This document shows, in pieces, positions 35,701 through 44,886 of a DNA stretch of 64,000 nt. The stretch covers positions 2,223,001-2,287,000 of the forward strand of contig NZ_CP015756.1 of assembly GCF_001877035.1 (NCBI RefSeq). The letters are read 5' to 3'. The notes below the pieces were generated by a model, which ran no database searches, had not been told where the DNA came from, and was given only the letters and a program-made list of their open reading frames with translations. The DNA comes from Clostridium estertheticum subsp. estertheticum. GTDB lineage: Bacteria > Bacillota > Clostridia > Clostridiales > Clostridiaceae. Each line of letters starts with the position of its first letter. Position 1 is the first letter of the stretch. The position numbers were made by a program, and so were the translations under genes.

Positions 35701-37295
35701 AAAAGTTGCTTAAAATAAGCAAATAAAAGCTGTGGTTTATTAGATAAAACAGCAAGCGGAGTATCATTTCCCATAGAACCAATTGGCTCTTTACCGTTTT
35801 TCGCCATAGGAGATAAGATAAGTTTTAAATCCTCTAGAGTATAACCAAAGGCTTGCTGTTTTTCCTTTAAAATATCTTTATCAATTATAACTTCATCAAC
35901 TACACCATCAAAATCTTCTAGATATAGTTTGTTTTTTAAAACCATCTCGCCATAAGGCTTATTTGTACAAACTGTTTTCTTAACTTCGTCGTCTGTAATT
36001 ATTCGTCCTTCGTTTGTATCAATTAGGAACATCTTTCCTGGTTGAAGTTTGCCCTTTTTTTTGATATCTTCTGGTTTAAATTTAAGAACACCAGCTTCAG
36101 ACGCAAGAACAGCAAAACCATCCTTTGTTATTACATATCTTGCAGGTCTAAGTCCATTTCTATCCAGCGTTGCACCTATTCTAATTCCATCCGTAAATGC
36201 AACGACAGCTGGGCCATCCCATGGTTCAATAAGCGATCCATGATATTCATAAAATGATCTCTTATAATCTTCCATATCATCATTAGTAGTCCAAACTTCA
36301 GGAATCAACATCATCAAACTATGAGTTAGAGATCTTCCATCCATTTTTAATAATTCCAACATATTATCTAAGGAAGCTGAATCGCTACCATTAGGACTAA
36401 TTATTGGGAATAACTTCTTAAGATTTTCTCCGTACACATTAGATTTTATTATTCCTTCCCTAGCATTCATCCAGTTTCTATTTCCACGAATAGTATTTAT
36501 TTCACCATTATGAGCCAAATATCTAAAAGGTTGCGCTAAATCCCAAGTTGGAAAGGTGTTTGTACTATATCTTTGATGAACAAGGCAAAGAGCACTTTTA
36601 AAATTTATGTCTTGCAAATCAATGTAAAAGCCTTTTATTTGTTCAGCAAGTAAAAGTCCCTTGTAAACAATTGTTCTGCTAGAAAGACTACAGATATAGA
36701 AATATTCTGTGCTTCTATTAACCAATTTAATTACTTCGCTTTCAGCTCTTTTTCTTATAATATAAAGTCTTCTTTCAAATTCTTCTTGTAGTTCATCTTC
36801 TGAAAGTGATTCATCCTTAAAGGTCGACCCTATAAATATCTGTCTTATAATAGGTTCGGTTCCTTTTGCTGTGTCACCAATGTTTCTACTATCTATAGGA
36901 ACAGATCTCCAGCCGATTATTTTTTGTCCTTCTTCTTCTGCAATTCTCTCGAATATACCTTCACATTGAAATCTCAATGCCGGTTCTTTTGGTAAAAAAA
37001 TCATTCCTACAGCGTATTTTCCGACTCTAGGTAATTCGAGTCCTAAATTGTCACAGCTAATTCTAAAAAATTCATCAGGAATTTGAACAAGTATTCCTGC
37101 GCCATCGCCAGTTTTAGGGTCTGCCCCTACTGCACCTCTATGGGTTAAATTCACGAGAACCTTTAGCCCTTTTTTTATAATATCGTTGGTTTTTTCACCT
37201 CTGACATTTACTACAAAGCCAACGCCACAATTATCTTTTTCATTAGCAGGATCATATAATCCCTGCTTTTCAGGATAACCAATGCTAGTATTCAC
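32775..37295 (-). CDS. gltB: Glutamate synthase large subunit
   Basis: 1506 aa, full length. The N-terminal glutaminase domain starts with Cys23 in DNCGVGF after a 22-residue pro-segment that must be removed. The central and FMN-binding synthase domains follow, with [36 protein letters not shown] and the 3Fe-4S cysteine region [23 protein letters not shown]. The C-terminal beta-helix domain runs to the end. It converts glutamine and 2-oxoglutarate into two glutamates. Gene names follow the large-subunit-gltB convention (gltA in Bacillus). A promoter lies at 37334-37361. Confidence 0.97.
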   Translation of the reverse strand: [1506 protein letters not shown]

Positions 37296-37333
37296 AATAT
37301 TACCCCCTTTTATTTATAAAACGAATTATATAA

Positions 37334-37361
37334 ATTGTACCACGATTCTATAATTTTGCAA
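37334..37361 (-). promoter_or_regulatory. Candidate promoter of gltBD
   Basis: On the minus strand TTGCAA (37356-37361), a 16-bp spacer and TACAAT (37334-37339), about 40 bp upstream of the gltB start. Confidence 0.55.
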
Positions 37362-37441
37362 GTTCAATTTTAAAACGAGTCAAAAATAACAATTTACAGA
37401 CTATTCCTAAGGAATTTACCAACATAAATGAATATTATAAT

Positions 37442-37494
37442 TTAACAATAAAGGCAACAGTCATCGAAACTAAATTTCAATGACTGTTGCCAAG
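37442..37494 (-). terminator. Terminator of the SGNH hydrolase gene
   Basis: A perfect 12-bp stem (37453-37464 with 37480-37491), 15-nt loop, followed on the minus strand by TTTATTGTT. Confidence 0.7.
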
Positions 37495-37554
37495 TAAAAG
37501 TATTGTGCAGTTATATATAATTTTTCATAAGTTCATATCAGTAAATTTGTTTTT

Positions 37555-38271
37555 TTAACTTTCTAATAAAAAATTATAATTTTCTTTTAGAAAGTTTAAT
37601 ATAACAGTTGCTATTAATGATTGGCCCTCGATGTTTGGATGTATACCATCTTTACATAAAAATTGAGTGTAATCATTATGTTTTAAAAACTCTGAGCGAA
37701 TATCAATAAGTACAGTATCAGTTTCATTAGCTACTTGAGTAATCATTTTGCTATAAGAATTATGCCAAGTAAAAAGTCTATCCTTTGTTCCGAGCCAATG
37801 TAAAATATTTTTCTCCGAAGTTGAATCTTCTTTTGAAATCCAGTTAAAATATTTTAAAGGATCAAGTGGGGGCAAAGTAAGAAGTACCGGCATTATGTGA
37901 TTATTTTTTAACGTATCAATCATTGAAAGTAATGTTTCACGAAAAGTATATATATCAGTGTTTGGTTTATACTCCATTTCAGGATTTTTGGCGATTTCAT
38001 CCCATTTATAATCGCAATCATTACCACCAAATTCTACTAAAACTATATCAGGTGATTTTTTAATCACATCATTATACATTTTAAGTGCACCACGAATAAT
38101 TGTATTACCAAATTTACCTGCATTATACACAGGTCCTTTTATTTTATTATCTATAATACTTGTAAAATTTTCCTTTAAAGTTGCATATTTAGATTTTTTA
38201 TCATCATAAATAATCCCTTTTGTAATAGAATCTCCATATGCTACTATAATGTAACTATCTTTAACTTCCAT
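37555..38271 (-). CDS. SGNH/GDSL-family hydrolase
   Basis: 238 aa, no signal peptide. The catalytic triad blocks are visible: Ser15 in YGDSITKG (block I), the Gly in block II (NAGKFGNT), FGGNDCDY (block III, oxyanion Asn) and Asp208-x2-His211 in DGIHPN (block V). Such enzymes are esterases or lipases that deacylate lipids, sugars or cell-wall polymers. The substrate is unknown. It is transcribed alone, towards gltB, and away from ssuA. A GGAGGTG site precedes the ATG. Confidence 0.9.
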   Translation of the reverse strand: MEVKDSYIIVAYGDSITKGIIYDDKKSKYATLKENFTSIIDNKIKGPVYNAGKFGNTIIRGALKMYNDVIKKSPDIVLVEFGGNDCDYKWDEIAKNPEMEYKPNTDIYTFRETLLSMIDTLKNNHIMPVLLTLPPLDPLKYFNWISKEDSTSEKNILHWLGTKDRLFTWHNSYSKMITQVANETDTVLIDIRSEFLKHNDYTQFLCKDGIHPNIEGQSLIATVILNFLKENYNFLLES

Positions 38272-38580
38272 AATACACCTCCATAAAACTAAATTATATA
38301 AATTAAATTACTTATTCTATATTAATATTGTACCATAGGAATACAAACATTTCAATACATAGTTATTAAAACTACGTAAAACATTGAAAATTTTATTCAG
38401 TTACCTATTTAATATATTATTCCCATTATTATTTGGTATATTCTATACTAAATAATAAACTTATATAAGTGATCTAATTCTTTCATTATAATCGTTTTAT
38501 TAGAAAATGTTTATTGTAAATATTTTCAATAGATAAAAAAGTATGGAAAAATATAGAGGATAATAATAGCAATAATTGTG

Positions 38581-38609
38581 TTGACAATTCATTAAACTAA
38601 TGTTAACAT
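38581..38609 (+). promoter_or_regulatory. Promoter of the ssu-cys-apr operon
   Basis: TTGACA (38581-38586), 17-bp spacer and TAACAT (38604-38609), about 190 bp upstream of ssuA. A weak CCTA/TAGG-containing dyad lies at once downstream (38612-38640). The remainder of the 520-bp gap is AT-rich without a gene. Confidence 0.65.
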
Positions 38610-38795
38610 ACACCTAACCTATAGGATAAGTATGGTTAGTCATTATAAATACTTTAAAAGTATAATTAAATACTTCTGACAAAATAGTTAAAAGTTAAAA
38701 AGTTCTAGAGTATAAAGATATTTAAGACATGTATTATATAATATATAAGTAGTATTGAAGATTTCAATAAAACTAATTTTAGTAGGAGGCCCACG

Positions 38796-39839
38796 TTGAA
38801 AAATTCAAAGGGATTTAAAGTTTCGGGGGTAATAGTGGCAGGCTTTTTAATTATCGCTGGATTATCAGGATGTTCATCAAAAAAAGTGGTAAATGAAAAT
38901 GTTGATGTTAGAGTTGGATATTTCCCAAATATAACCCATTCTCAAGCTCTTGTAGGACGAGAGCAAGGCAGTTTTCAAAAGGCTATAGGAACGAAAAATA
39001 AAATAGTGTGGAAATTATTTAATGCAGGACCTGCAGAAGTAGAAGCATTATTTGCAAAAGCTATTGATATTGCATATATTGGACCTGGTCCTGCTATTAA
39101 TGGATATTCAAAATCAAAAGGGGATATTCAAATCGTAGCAGGTGCAACGGATGCTGGGGCAATATTTGTATCTAAAAAGGGAATGGTTATTAAGAATTTG
39201 AAAGATTTGAGTGGTAAAAAAATTGCAGTCCCACAGTTTGGAAATACGCAAGATTTAACACTTAGAAACATATTGTCTGAAAATGGACTTAAGGATAAAA
39301 CAAAGGGTGGAACGGTTGAGGTAAGGCAAGCATCAAATGCTGATATTTTATCATTACTAAAAAAGGGTGACATAGATGCAGCATTAGTGCCTGAACCTTG
39401 GGGATCAAGGCTTATTAAAGAGGCAGGAGCAAATATTATCTTGGATTATAAAGAATTATTCAGACAAGGGAAATATACGACCGCTGTAGTAGTTGTAAGA
39501 ACTGAATTTTTAAAGCAGCATCCATTAATTGTTGAAAATTTTATAAAAGCACATGTAGATGTTACTACTTATATTAATAATAATCCTGGTAGAGCTAAGA
39601 TAATAGTTAATAAACAAATTACAGAGCTCACAAAAAAAGGAATAGAAAAAGATGTTTTAGATGTTGCCTTTAAAAGATTAACAATTACAAATAATCCGGA
39701 AAAGGATTCCGTTTTAGATTTTGTTAAATTTTCACTTAAGGAAGGGTTTTTAAGATTAAATCCAGACACAAAGAATTTGTTTAACCTTACAATTTTAAAT
39801 AAGGTTTTAAAAGAAAAAGGTCAAGTTCAAATCAAATAA
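38796..39839 (+). CDS. ssuA: Aliphatic sulfonate/sulfate-type ABC transporter, substrate-binding lipoprotein
   Basis: 347 aa starting at TTG 38796 with AGGAGG 7 nt upstream. The lipoprotein signal ends GLSGC. The body follows NMT1/SsuA-type proteins: VDVRVGYFPNITHSQALVG, EVEALFAKAIDIAYIGPGPAINGY and DGAALVPEPWGSRL-like ligand segments (here DAALVPEPWGSRL). The ligand is a sulfonate or, given the sulfate-activation genes downstream, sulfate itself; nitrate and thiamine-precursor binders share the fold. It heads the eight-gene operon. A decayed relative lies at 24504-24836. Confidence 0.85.
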   Translation: MKNSKGFKVSGVIVAGFLIIAGLSGCSSKKVVNENVDVRVGYFPNITHSQALVGREQGSFQKAIGTKNKIVWKLFNAGPAEVEALFAKAIDIAYIGPGPAINGYSKSKGDIQIVAGATDAGAIFVSKKGMVIKNLKDLSGKKIAVPQFGNTQDLTLRNILSENGLKDKTKGGTVEVRQASNADILSLLKKGDIDAALVPEPWGSRLIKEAGANIILDYKELFRQGKYTTAVVVVRTEFLKQHPLIVENFIKAHVDVTTYINNNPGRAKIIVNKQITELTKKGIEKDVLDVAFKRLTITNNPEKDSVLDFVKFSLKEGFLRLNPDTKNLFNLTILNKVLKEKGQVQIK

Positions 39840-39853
39840 AAGAGGTGACACGT

Positions 39854-40693
39854 TTGAGTCTTATAGTTAAGGATGTTAGTAAGGAGTTTATTTCAAAGCA
39901 TAAGAAAACAAGTACACTTGAAAATTTTAATTTAGAAATTACAAAGGGTGACTTTGTATGCATATTAGGGCCATCTGGTTGTGGAAAATCAACTTTACTA
40001 AATATTTTAGCAGGACTTGAAAAGGCAACCAAAGGTGTTGTTCTACTTAATGGTAATGAAATAACAGGGCCGGGGCCTGATAGGACAGTAATGTTTCAAG
40101 AAGCAGCATTATTTCCATGGCTTAAGGTAATAGATAATGTTGAGTTTGGAATGAAGATGGCTGGAATACCAAAGGAAGATAGATATAAGAAGGCTATCCA
40201 TTATTTAAAAATGGTACATTTATCAAAATTTCAAGATTCTTATGTTTATGAGTTATCAGGTGGAATGAAGCAAAGGGTAGCTCTTGCCCGTGCACTATCG
40301 CTTGATTCTGAAATACTGCTAATGGATGAACCTTTTGCAGCTCTTGACAGTCAGACTAAAATGATGCTGCAACAAGAGCTACAACGAATTTGGGTAAATA
40401 CAAAAAAAACAATTATTTTTATTACCCATAATGCAGAAGAAGCAGTTTATTTGGCTAATAGAGTTGTTGTTATGGCAGCTAATCCTGGTAGAATAAAGCA
40501 AGAATTTAAGATAGAACTTGCAAGGCCAAGAGAAATGGAAAGTTGTGATATAGCTTATTATACATCTAAGATAATGAAAGCATTAAAAGAGGAGGTGGAG
40601 AAGGTTGCAAAAGCAGAATACGATGGTGATTGGAATATTGAAGAAAATACTGTTCTATATACTCCTGATAGTGATATGGGAGGGGATTTATAA
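39854..40693 (+). CDS. ssuB: Sulfonate/sulfate-type ABC transporter, ATP-binding protein
   Basis: 279 aa from TTG 39854, where AGAGGTGA gives a fitting ribosome site; a GTG nine bases earlier is the alternative. Walker A is GPSGCGKSTLLNILAGL, the signature is LSGGMKQRVALARAL, Walker B is EILLMDEPFAALDSQT and the switch is ITHNAEEAV. The protein continues past the core in a 35-residue tail that overlaps the permease gene by 89 bp. It matches SsuB/TauB/NrtD ATPases. Function follows ssuA. Confidence 0.9.
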   Translation: MSLIVKDVSKEFISKHKKTSTLENFNLEITKGDFVCILGPSGCGKSTLLNILAGLEKATKGVVLLNGNEITGPGPDRTVMFQEAALFPWLKVIDNVEFGMKMAGIPKEDRYKKAIHYLKMVHLSKFQDSYVYELSGGMKQRVALARALSLDSEILLMDEPFAALDSQTKMMLQQELQRIWVNTKKTIIFITHNAEEAVYLANRVVVMAANPGRIKQEFKIELARPREMESCDIAYYTSKIMKALKEEVEKVAKAEYDGDWNIEENTVLYTPDSDMGGDL

Positions 40694-41399
40694 ACTAGGT
40701 GTTGATGTTTTAAAAATTTGGAAACCTTATATTTTTCCATCACCTTTTGACGTTATTGGTACTTTGATTTCACTTATAAAAGATAACACAATAGGAATAG
40801 CTATTGTTGCAAGTTTAAGGAGAATTGTAGTTGGATATTTTATATCAGTAATAATAGGAGTTACTCTAGGACTTACAATTGCTAAATTTAAATATTTAGA
40901 TGAAAATTTAGGACCATTAATTTTAGGACTTCAAACTTTACCTAGTATTTGTTGGTTACCTTTTGCTATTCTTTGGTTTGGACTTAGTGAGATTTCAATA
41001 ATTTTTGTAATTGCAATTGGCTCAACGTTTGCTGTGGCAATATCAGTTAAATATGCAATACAAAATGTAAATCCATTATATATAAGGGCTGCAAAAACAA
41101 TGGGTGCAAGGGGTAGTAAAGTTTATACCCATGTAATTTTGCCAGCAGCACTTCCAGATATAGTTAGCGGACTTAAGCAGGGCTGGTCATTTGCATGGAG
41201 GGCTTTGATGGCAGGAGAAATGTTATCTTCAACAAAAGGGCTTGGCCAAGTGCTTATGGTAGGCCGTGATTTAGCCGACATTAGCCAAGTTGTAGCTGTA
41301 ATGATAGTAATAATAATTCTTGGGTTAGTGGTGGATAAGCTTGTTTTTTCAAGACTTGAGAAAAATATGAGATATAAATGGGGCCTCGATAGGGCTTAG
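40605..41399 (+). CDS. ssuC: Sulfonate/sulfate-type ABC transporter, permease
   Basis: 264 aa. TTG 40605 is chosen because GGAGGTGG lies 9 nt upstream within ssuB; this adds the first membrane helix (FYILLIVIWEGIYKL), while later ATGs would lose the ribosome site. About six helices. The loop ILPAALPDIVSGLKQGWSFAWRALMAGE near residue 180 is the SsuC/TauC ATPase-contact loop. The unusual 89-bp overlap with ssuB is worth noting. Membrane channel of the importer. Confidence 0.9.
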   Translation: MQKQNTMVIGILKKILFYILLIVIWEGIYKLGVDVLKIWKPYIFPSPFDVIGTLISLIKDNTIGIAIVASLRRIVVGYFISVIIGVTLGLTIAKFKYLDENLGPLILGLQTLPSICWLPFAILWFGLSEISIIFVIAIGSTFAVAISVKYAIQNVNPLYIRAAKTMGARGSKVYTHVILPAALPDIVSGLKQGWSFAWRALMAGEMLSSTKGLGQVLMVGRDLADISQVVAVMIVIIILGLVVDKLVFSRLEKNMRYKWGLDRA

Positions 41400-41427
41400 T
41401 TTTTAAAATTAATGGAGGTGAATATAA

Positions 41428-42024
41428 ATGAGCATAGAAAACCTTACTTGGCATGATACGTTTGTAACTCGGAAGTTGCGAGAAAATCTATTATCACAAA
41501 AATCTAAGCTATTATGGTTTACTGGGTTATCAGGTTCTGGAAAGTCAACAGTAGCAAATGCTTTAGATTTAAGATTAAATGAAATGGGCAAAGCAACCTA
41601 TCTATTAGATGGAGATAATATTCGCCTAGGTATAAACTCAGATCTTGGATTCTCAAAGCAAGATAGAAATGAAAATATACGCCGAATTAGTGAAATAGGA
41701 AAATTGTTTGTAGATTCAGGATTAATAACCATTGCTTGCTTCATATCTCCATTAAAAGCAAATCGTGAGATGGCACGTTCAACACTTGGCGATGATTTTA
41801 TTGAAATATTTGTTGATTGCCCTCTCTCGGAATGTGAAAGGAGAGATCCTAAAAACTTATATAAGAAGGCAAGACTTGGCGAAATTAAAGAATTTACAGG
41901 TATATCTTCCCCATATGAAAATCCTGAAAATCCTGAAATTGTTGTAAACACAAAAGAGAAAACAGTAGATCAATGTGTAGATCAAATATTGGACTACTTG
42001 AAGTTAGTATCTAAAATAGAATAG
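41428..42024 (+). CDS. cysC: Adenylylsulfate kinase
   Basis: 198 aa. P-loop GLSGSGKST lies at residues 33-41, then LLDGDNIRLGINSDLGFSKQDRNENIRR, the family signature for APS binding, and FISPLKANREMAR. It phosphorylates APS to PAPS. It is a separate protein rather than the CysN fusion seen in some bacteria. In this operon APS could alternatively be reduced directly by the AprAB-type enzyme encoded downstream, so CysC may serve sulfation or a second route. GGAGGTG lies upstream of the ATG. Confidence 0.95.
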   Translation: MSIENLTWHDTFVTRKLRENLLSQKSKLLWFTGLSGSGKSTVANALDLRLNEMGKATYLLDGDNIRLGINSDLGFSKQDRNENIRRISEIGKLFVDSGLITIACFISPLKANREMARSTLGDDFIEIFVDCPLSECERRDPKNLYKKARLGEIKEFTGISSPYENPENPEIVVNTKEKTVDQCVDQILDYLKLVSKIE

Positions 42025-42071
42025 TGTATTTATAGTTATTTATTTTAAAATGTCTTGGCTAGGAGGATATA

Positions 42072-43751
42072 ATGAGGCTTGAAACAAAAATACTAGAAAC
42101 AGATGTGTTAATAGTTGGTGGAGGTACCGCTGGATGTTATGCAGCATTAACCTTAAGTAAAAAGGAAGATATTAATATTGTTGTAGCAGATAAGGCTAAT
42201 ATTAAAAGAAGCGGATGTTTAGCGGCAGGTGTTAATGCAATAAATGCCTACATTAATGGGGGATATACCCCAGAAGACTTTGTAGACTATGTTAAAAAAG
42301 AAGCAGAGGGTATAATAAGAGAAGATTTAGTATATTCAATAGCTAAGAATTTAAATAAGGTTACAAAATATATGGAGAGTATAGGCCTTACTATTTTAAA
42401 GGACTTGGATGGTAAATATGTAACTCGTGGAAAAAGAAGTATTAAAATTAATGGTGAAAACATAAAACCCCTTCTTGCAAATGAGGTTAACTTAAAAGCA
42501 AACATAGTGGTTTTAAATAGAGTAAATATAATTGACTATATTATTAAGGATAATATAGTCATTGGGGCTTATGGTTTTCATATAGAAAAAAATATTTTTT
42601 ACGTAATATATTCAAAAGCTGTTATTTGCACTACCGGCGGAGCATCTGGTCTTTATAAACCTAATAATCCTGGCTTTTCTAAACATAAAATGTGGTATTC
42701 ACCCTTTAATACTGGGGCAGGTTATGCTATGGGAATTAGAGCAGGAGCTGAAATGACTTCTTTTGAAATGAGATTTATTGCTCTAAGATGTAAGGATACC
42801 ATAGCTCCTACAGGCACGGTGGCTCAGGGGATTGGTGCAAAGCAAGTTAATGCTAGTGGAGAAGAATATGTAAAAAAATATGGCAAACCTTTAACTACAA
42901 CACGATTGTTTGCAACTGTAGAGGAAAATAGGAAAGGCTTAGGCCCTTGTTATTTAAAAACAAAAGGCATTTCGGGTGAAGCCCAGGAAGAACTTTACAA
43001 GGCATATCTTAATATGGCACCTGCTCAGACTTTAAAGTGGATTGAAGATGGAGTTGGACCAAGTCTACAAAATCTTGAGATAGAAGGTACGGAGCCTTAT
43101 ATAGTCGGTGGACATGCGGCTAGTGGATATTGGGTAGATGCTAAGCGTGCTACAACAATTTCTGGCTTATATGCAGCTGGTGATGTCGCTGGGGGAAGTC
43201 CTAAAAAATATGTGACTGGTTGTTTTGTAGAAGGTGAAATTGCAGCTTGTGCTGCAATTGAGTTTATAAAAAACAAGAAAAACAAGCTAATTAATGATAA
43301 AGAAATTTCTGCTAAAGTAAAATTATTAGAAACTTTTCTTGAAGAGAACGATAGCTTATTTTCTATAAATGGTATTGAAGAGGCAATGCAAAAGGTAATG
43401 GATGAATATGCAGGGGGTATATCTAAGAATTATGTTTTTAATTCTTCTAAGTTACAAATTGCTAGCAAAAAAATAGAAGAACTTTTAGTTCTTTCAAATA
43501 ATTTAAGTGCTAAAGATATGAGAGAACTACTTCAAATATACGAAGTTATTGATAGGCTATACGTCTGCAAAGTTTTAATAGTTCATCTTCTAGCAAGGAA
43601 AGAAACACGCTGGAAATGTTATGGTGAAAATGCAGACTTCAAGGAAAAAGACGAAAACTTGCTTAAGTATGTAAATACTATATATAAGGAAGGCACGGTT
43701 AAAGTTGTCTTTAGAAACTTAGTAAAGCGAGATGAAGTTTATGAGCATTAA
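42072..43751 (+). CDS. aprA: APS reductase alpha subunit-like flavoprotein
   Basis: 559 aa. The FAD-binding Rossmann motif is DVLIVGGGTAGCYAALTLSKKE, residues about 10-31, and the rest resembles the fumarate reductase/AprA flavoprotein family, including EMTSFEMRFIALRCKDTIAPTGTVAQG and a late YWVDAKRATTISGLYAAGDVAGG. AprA reduces APS to sulfite and AMP. The gene sits among cysC, cysD and cysN with a partner ferredoxin, so the role is assimilatory here. It overlaps aprB. The exact substrate is assigned from context. Confidence 0.82.
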   Translation: MRLETKILETDVLIVGGGTAGCYAALTLSKKEDINIVVADKANIKRSGCLAAGVNAINAYINGGYTPEDFVDYVKKEAEGIIREDLVYSIAKNLNKVTKYMESIGLTILKDLDGKYVTRGKRSIKINGENIKPLLANEVNLKANIVVLNRVNIIDYIIKDNIVIGAYGFHIEKNIFYVIYSKAVICTTGGASGLYKPNNPGFSKHKMWYSPFNTGAGYAMGIRAGAEMTSFEMRFIALRCKDTIAPTGTVAQGIGAKQVNASGEEYVKKYGKPLTTTRLFATVEENRKGLGPCYLKTKGISGEAQEELYKAYLNMAPAQTLKWIEDGVGPSLQNLEIEGTEPYIVGGHAASGYWVDAKRATTISGLYAAGDVAGGSPKKYVTGCFVEGEIAACAAIEFIKNKKNKLINDKEISAKVKLLETFLEENDSLFSINGIEEAMQKVMDEYAGGISKNYVFNSSKLQIASKKIEELLVLSNNLSAKDMRELLQIYEVIDRLYVCKVLIVHLLARKETRWKCYGENADFKEKDENLLKYVNTIYKEGTVKVVFRNLVKRDEVYEH

Positions 43752-44055
43752 AATAGATTTACAAAAATGTGTGAGTTGTGGTAAATGCCGTACGATTTGT
43801 CCGGGAAATCTTATTTTTAAAAACGATGAATCGAAAGCTTTTATAAAATACCCCGATGAGTGTTGGGGGTGTACTGCCTGTCTTAAAGAATGTCCAGTCC
43901 AGGCTATAAATTATTATCTTGGCTCTGATATTGGTGGCAAAGGAACTTTTTTAAATACCAAAAAAGAAAAAAATCTTCTTCATTGGCACATATATAAGCC
44001 AAATAAGGTCGAGATAATTATTACAACAAATGTAGCGGAAGCTAATAAATATTAG
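43741..44055 (+). CDS. aprB: APS reductase beta subunit-like ferredoxin
   Basis: 104 aa from ATG 43741 (an ATG nine bases upstream is equally possible; neither has a strong ribosome site). Two [4Fe-4S] motifs are complete: CVSCGKCRTICPG and CWGCTACLKECPV, typical of AprB. A tail of about 45 residues follows, shorter than the 70-90 residues in canonical AprB. It should deliver electrons to AprA. It overlaps the end of aprA and is followed 12 bp later by cysD. Confidence 0.85.
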   Translation: MSIKIDLQKCVSCGKCRTICPGNLIFKNDESKAFIKYPDECWGCTACLKECPVQAINYYLGSDIGGKGTFLNTKKEKNLLHWHIYKPNKVEIIITTNVAEANKY

Positions 44056-44067
44056 GGAGGTTAAATT

Positions 44068-44868
44068 ATGGATCATTTAGATGAATTAGAAGCAGAAAGT
44101 ATTTTCATATTAAGAGAATCTTATAAAAAACTAGGTAAACTTGGAATGTTATGGTCAATTGGTAAGGATTCAACAGTATTATTGTGGTTATCAAAAAAGG
44201 CTTTTTTCGGACACTCTCCTTTTCCGTTTATTCATGTAGACACAAAGCATAAAATTCCTGCGATGATTGAATACAGAGATAAAATTGCTAAAGAGTTTAA
44301 TATCGACCTTATAGTGCATACAAATCAGGAAGCAATCGACGCAGGTATGGGACCAGATAAAGGAAGACTCGTTTGTTGCAAAGCACTAAAAACAGATGGC
44401 CTTCAGCAAGTGGTTACAAAATATGAATTTGATGGATTAATTCTTGGAATTAGAAGTGATGAGGAAGGTTCTAGGTCAAAGGAAAGAGTATTTAGTGAAA
44501 GAAATAAGGATTCAGAGTGGGATTACACTAATCAAGCACCAGAACTTTGGGATCAATTTAAAACTGATTTCCCAAAAGGAAATCATATAAGGGTTCATCC
44601 AATACTTCATTGGAATGAAATAGATATATGGACTTATATACAGAGAGAAAATATACCACTTATAGATTTATATTTTGCAAAGAACGGCGAAAGATACAGA
44701 AGCCTTGGATGTGCTGAGTGTACAGGTAAGATAAAGTCAAATGCGGTGACGATTGATCAAATAATTGAGGAATTAAAACATACTACAACGGGAGAAAGAG
44801 CAGGTAGAGCTCAAGATCAAGAAGATTCATATGCTATGCAAAAGCTTCGTAAAGATGGTTACATGTAA
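44068..44868 (+). CDS. cysD: Sulfate adenylyltransferase subunit 2
   Basis: 266 aa. The PP-loop ATP-pyrophosphatase motif is SIGKDSTVLLWLSKKAF, followed by PFPFIHVDTKHKIPAMI and the GMGPDKGRLVCCKALKTDGLQ segment. RDLGCAECTGKI-like RSLGCAECTGKI lies near the C-terminus. It activates sulfate to APS with GTP hydrolysis by CysN. It lies 12 bp after aprB with a GGGAGG ribosome site and 18 bp before cysN. Confidence 0.96.
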   Translation: MDHLDELEAESIFILRESYKKLGKLGMLWSIGKDSTVLLWLSKKAFFGHSPFPFIHVDTKHKIPAMIEYRDKIAKEFNIDLIVHTNQEAIDAGMGPDKGRLVCCKALKTDGLQQVVTKYEFDGLILGIRSDEEGSRSKERVFSERNKDSEWDYTNQAPELWDQFKTDFPKGNHIRVHPILHWNEIDIWTYIQRENIPLIDLYFAKNGERYRSLGCAECTGKIKSNAVTIDQIIEELKHTTTGERAGRAQDQEDSYAMQKLRKDGYM

Positions 44869-44886
44869 GGGAGGGGTTTATTACTA

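Noticed and set aside
36042-36257. Two overlapping + strand frames inside gltB.
   Set aside because: Shadow frames opposite a conserved 1506-aa gene, with no ribosome site or homology.
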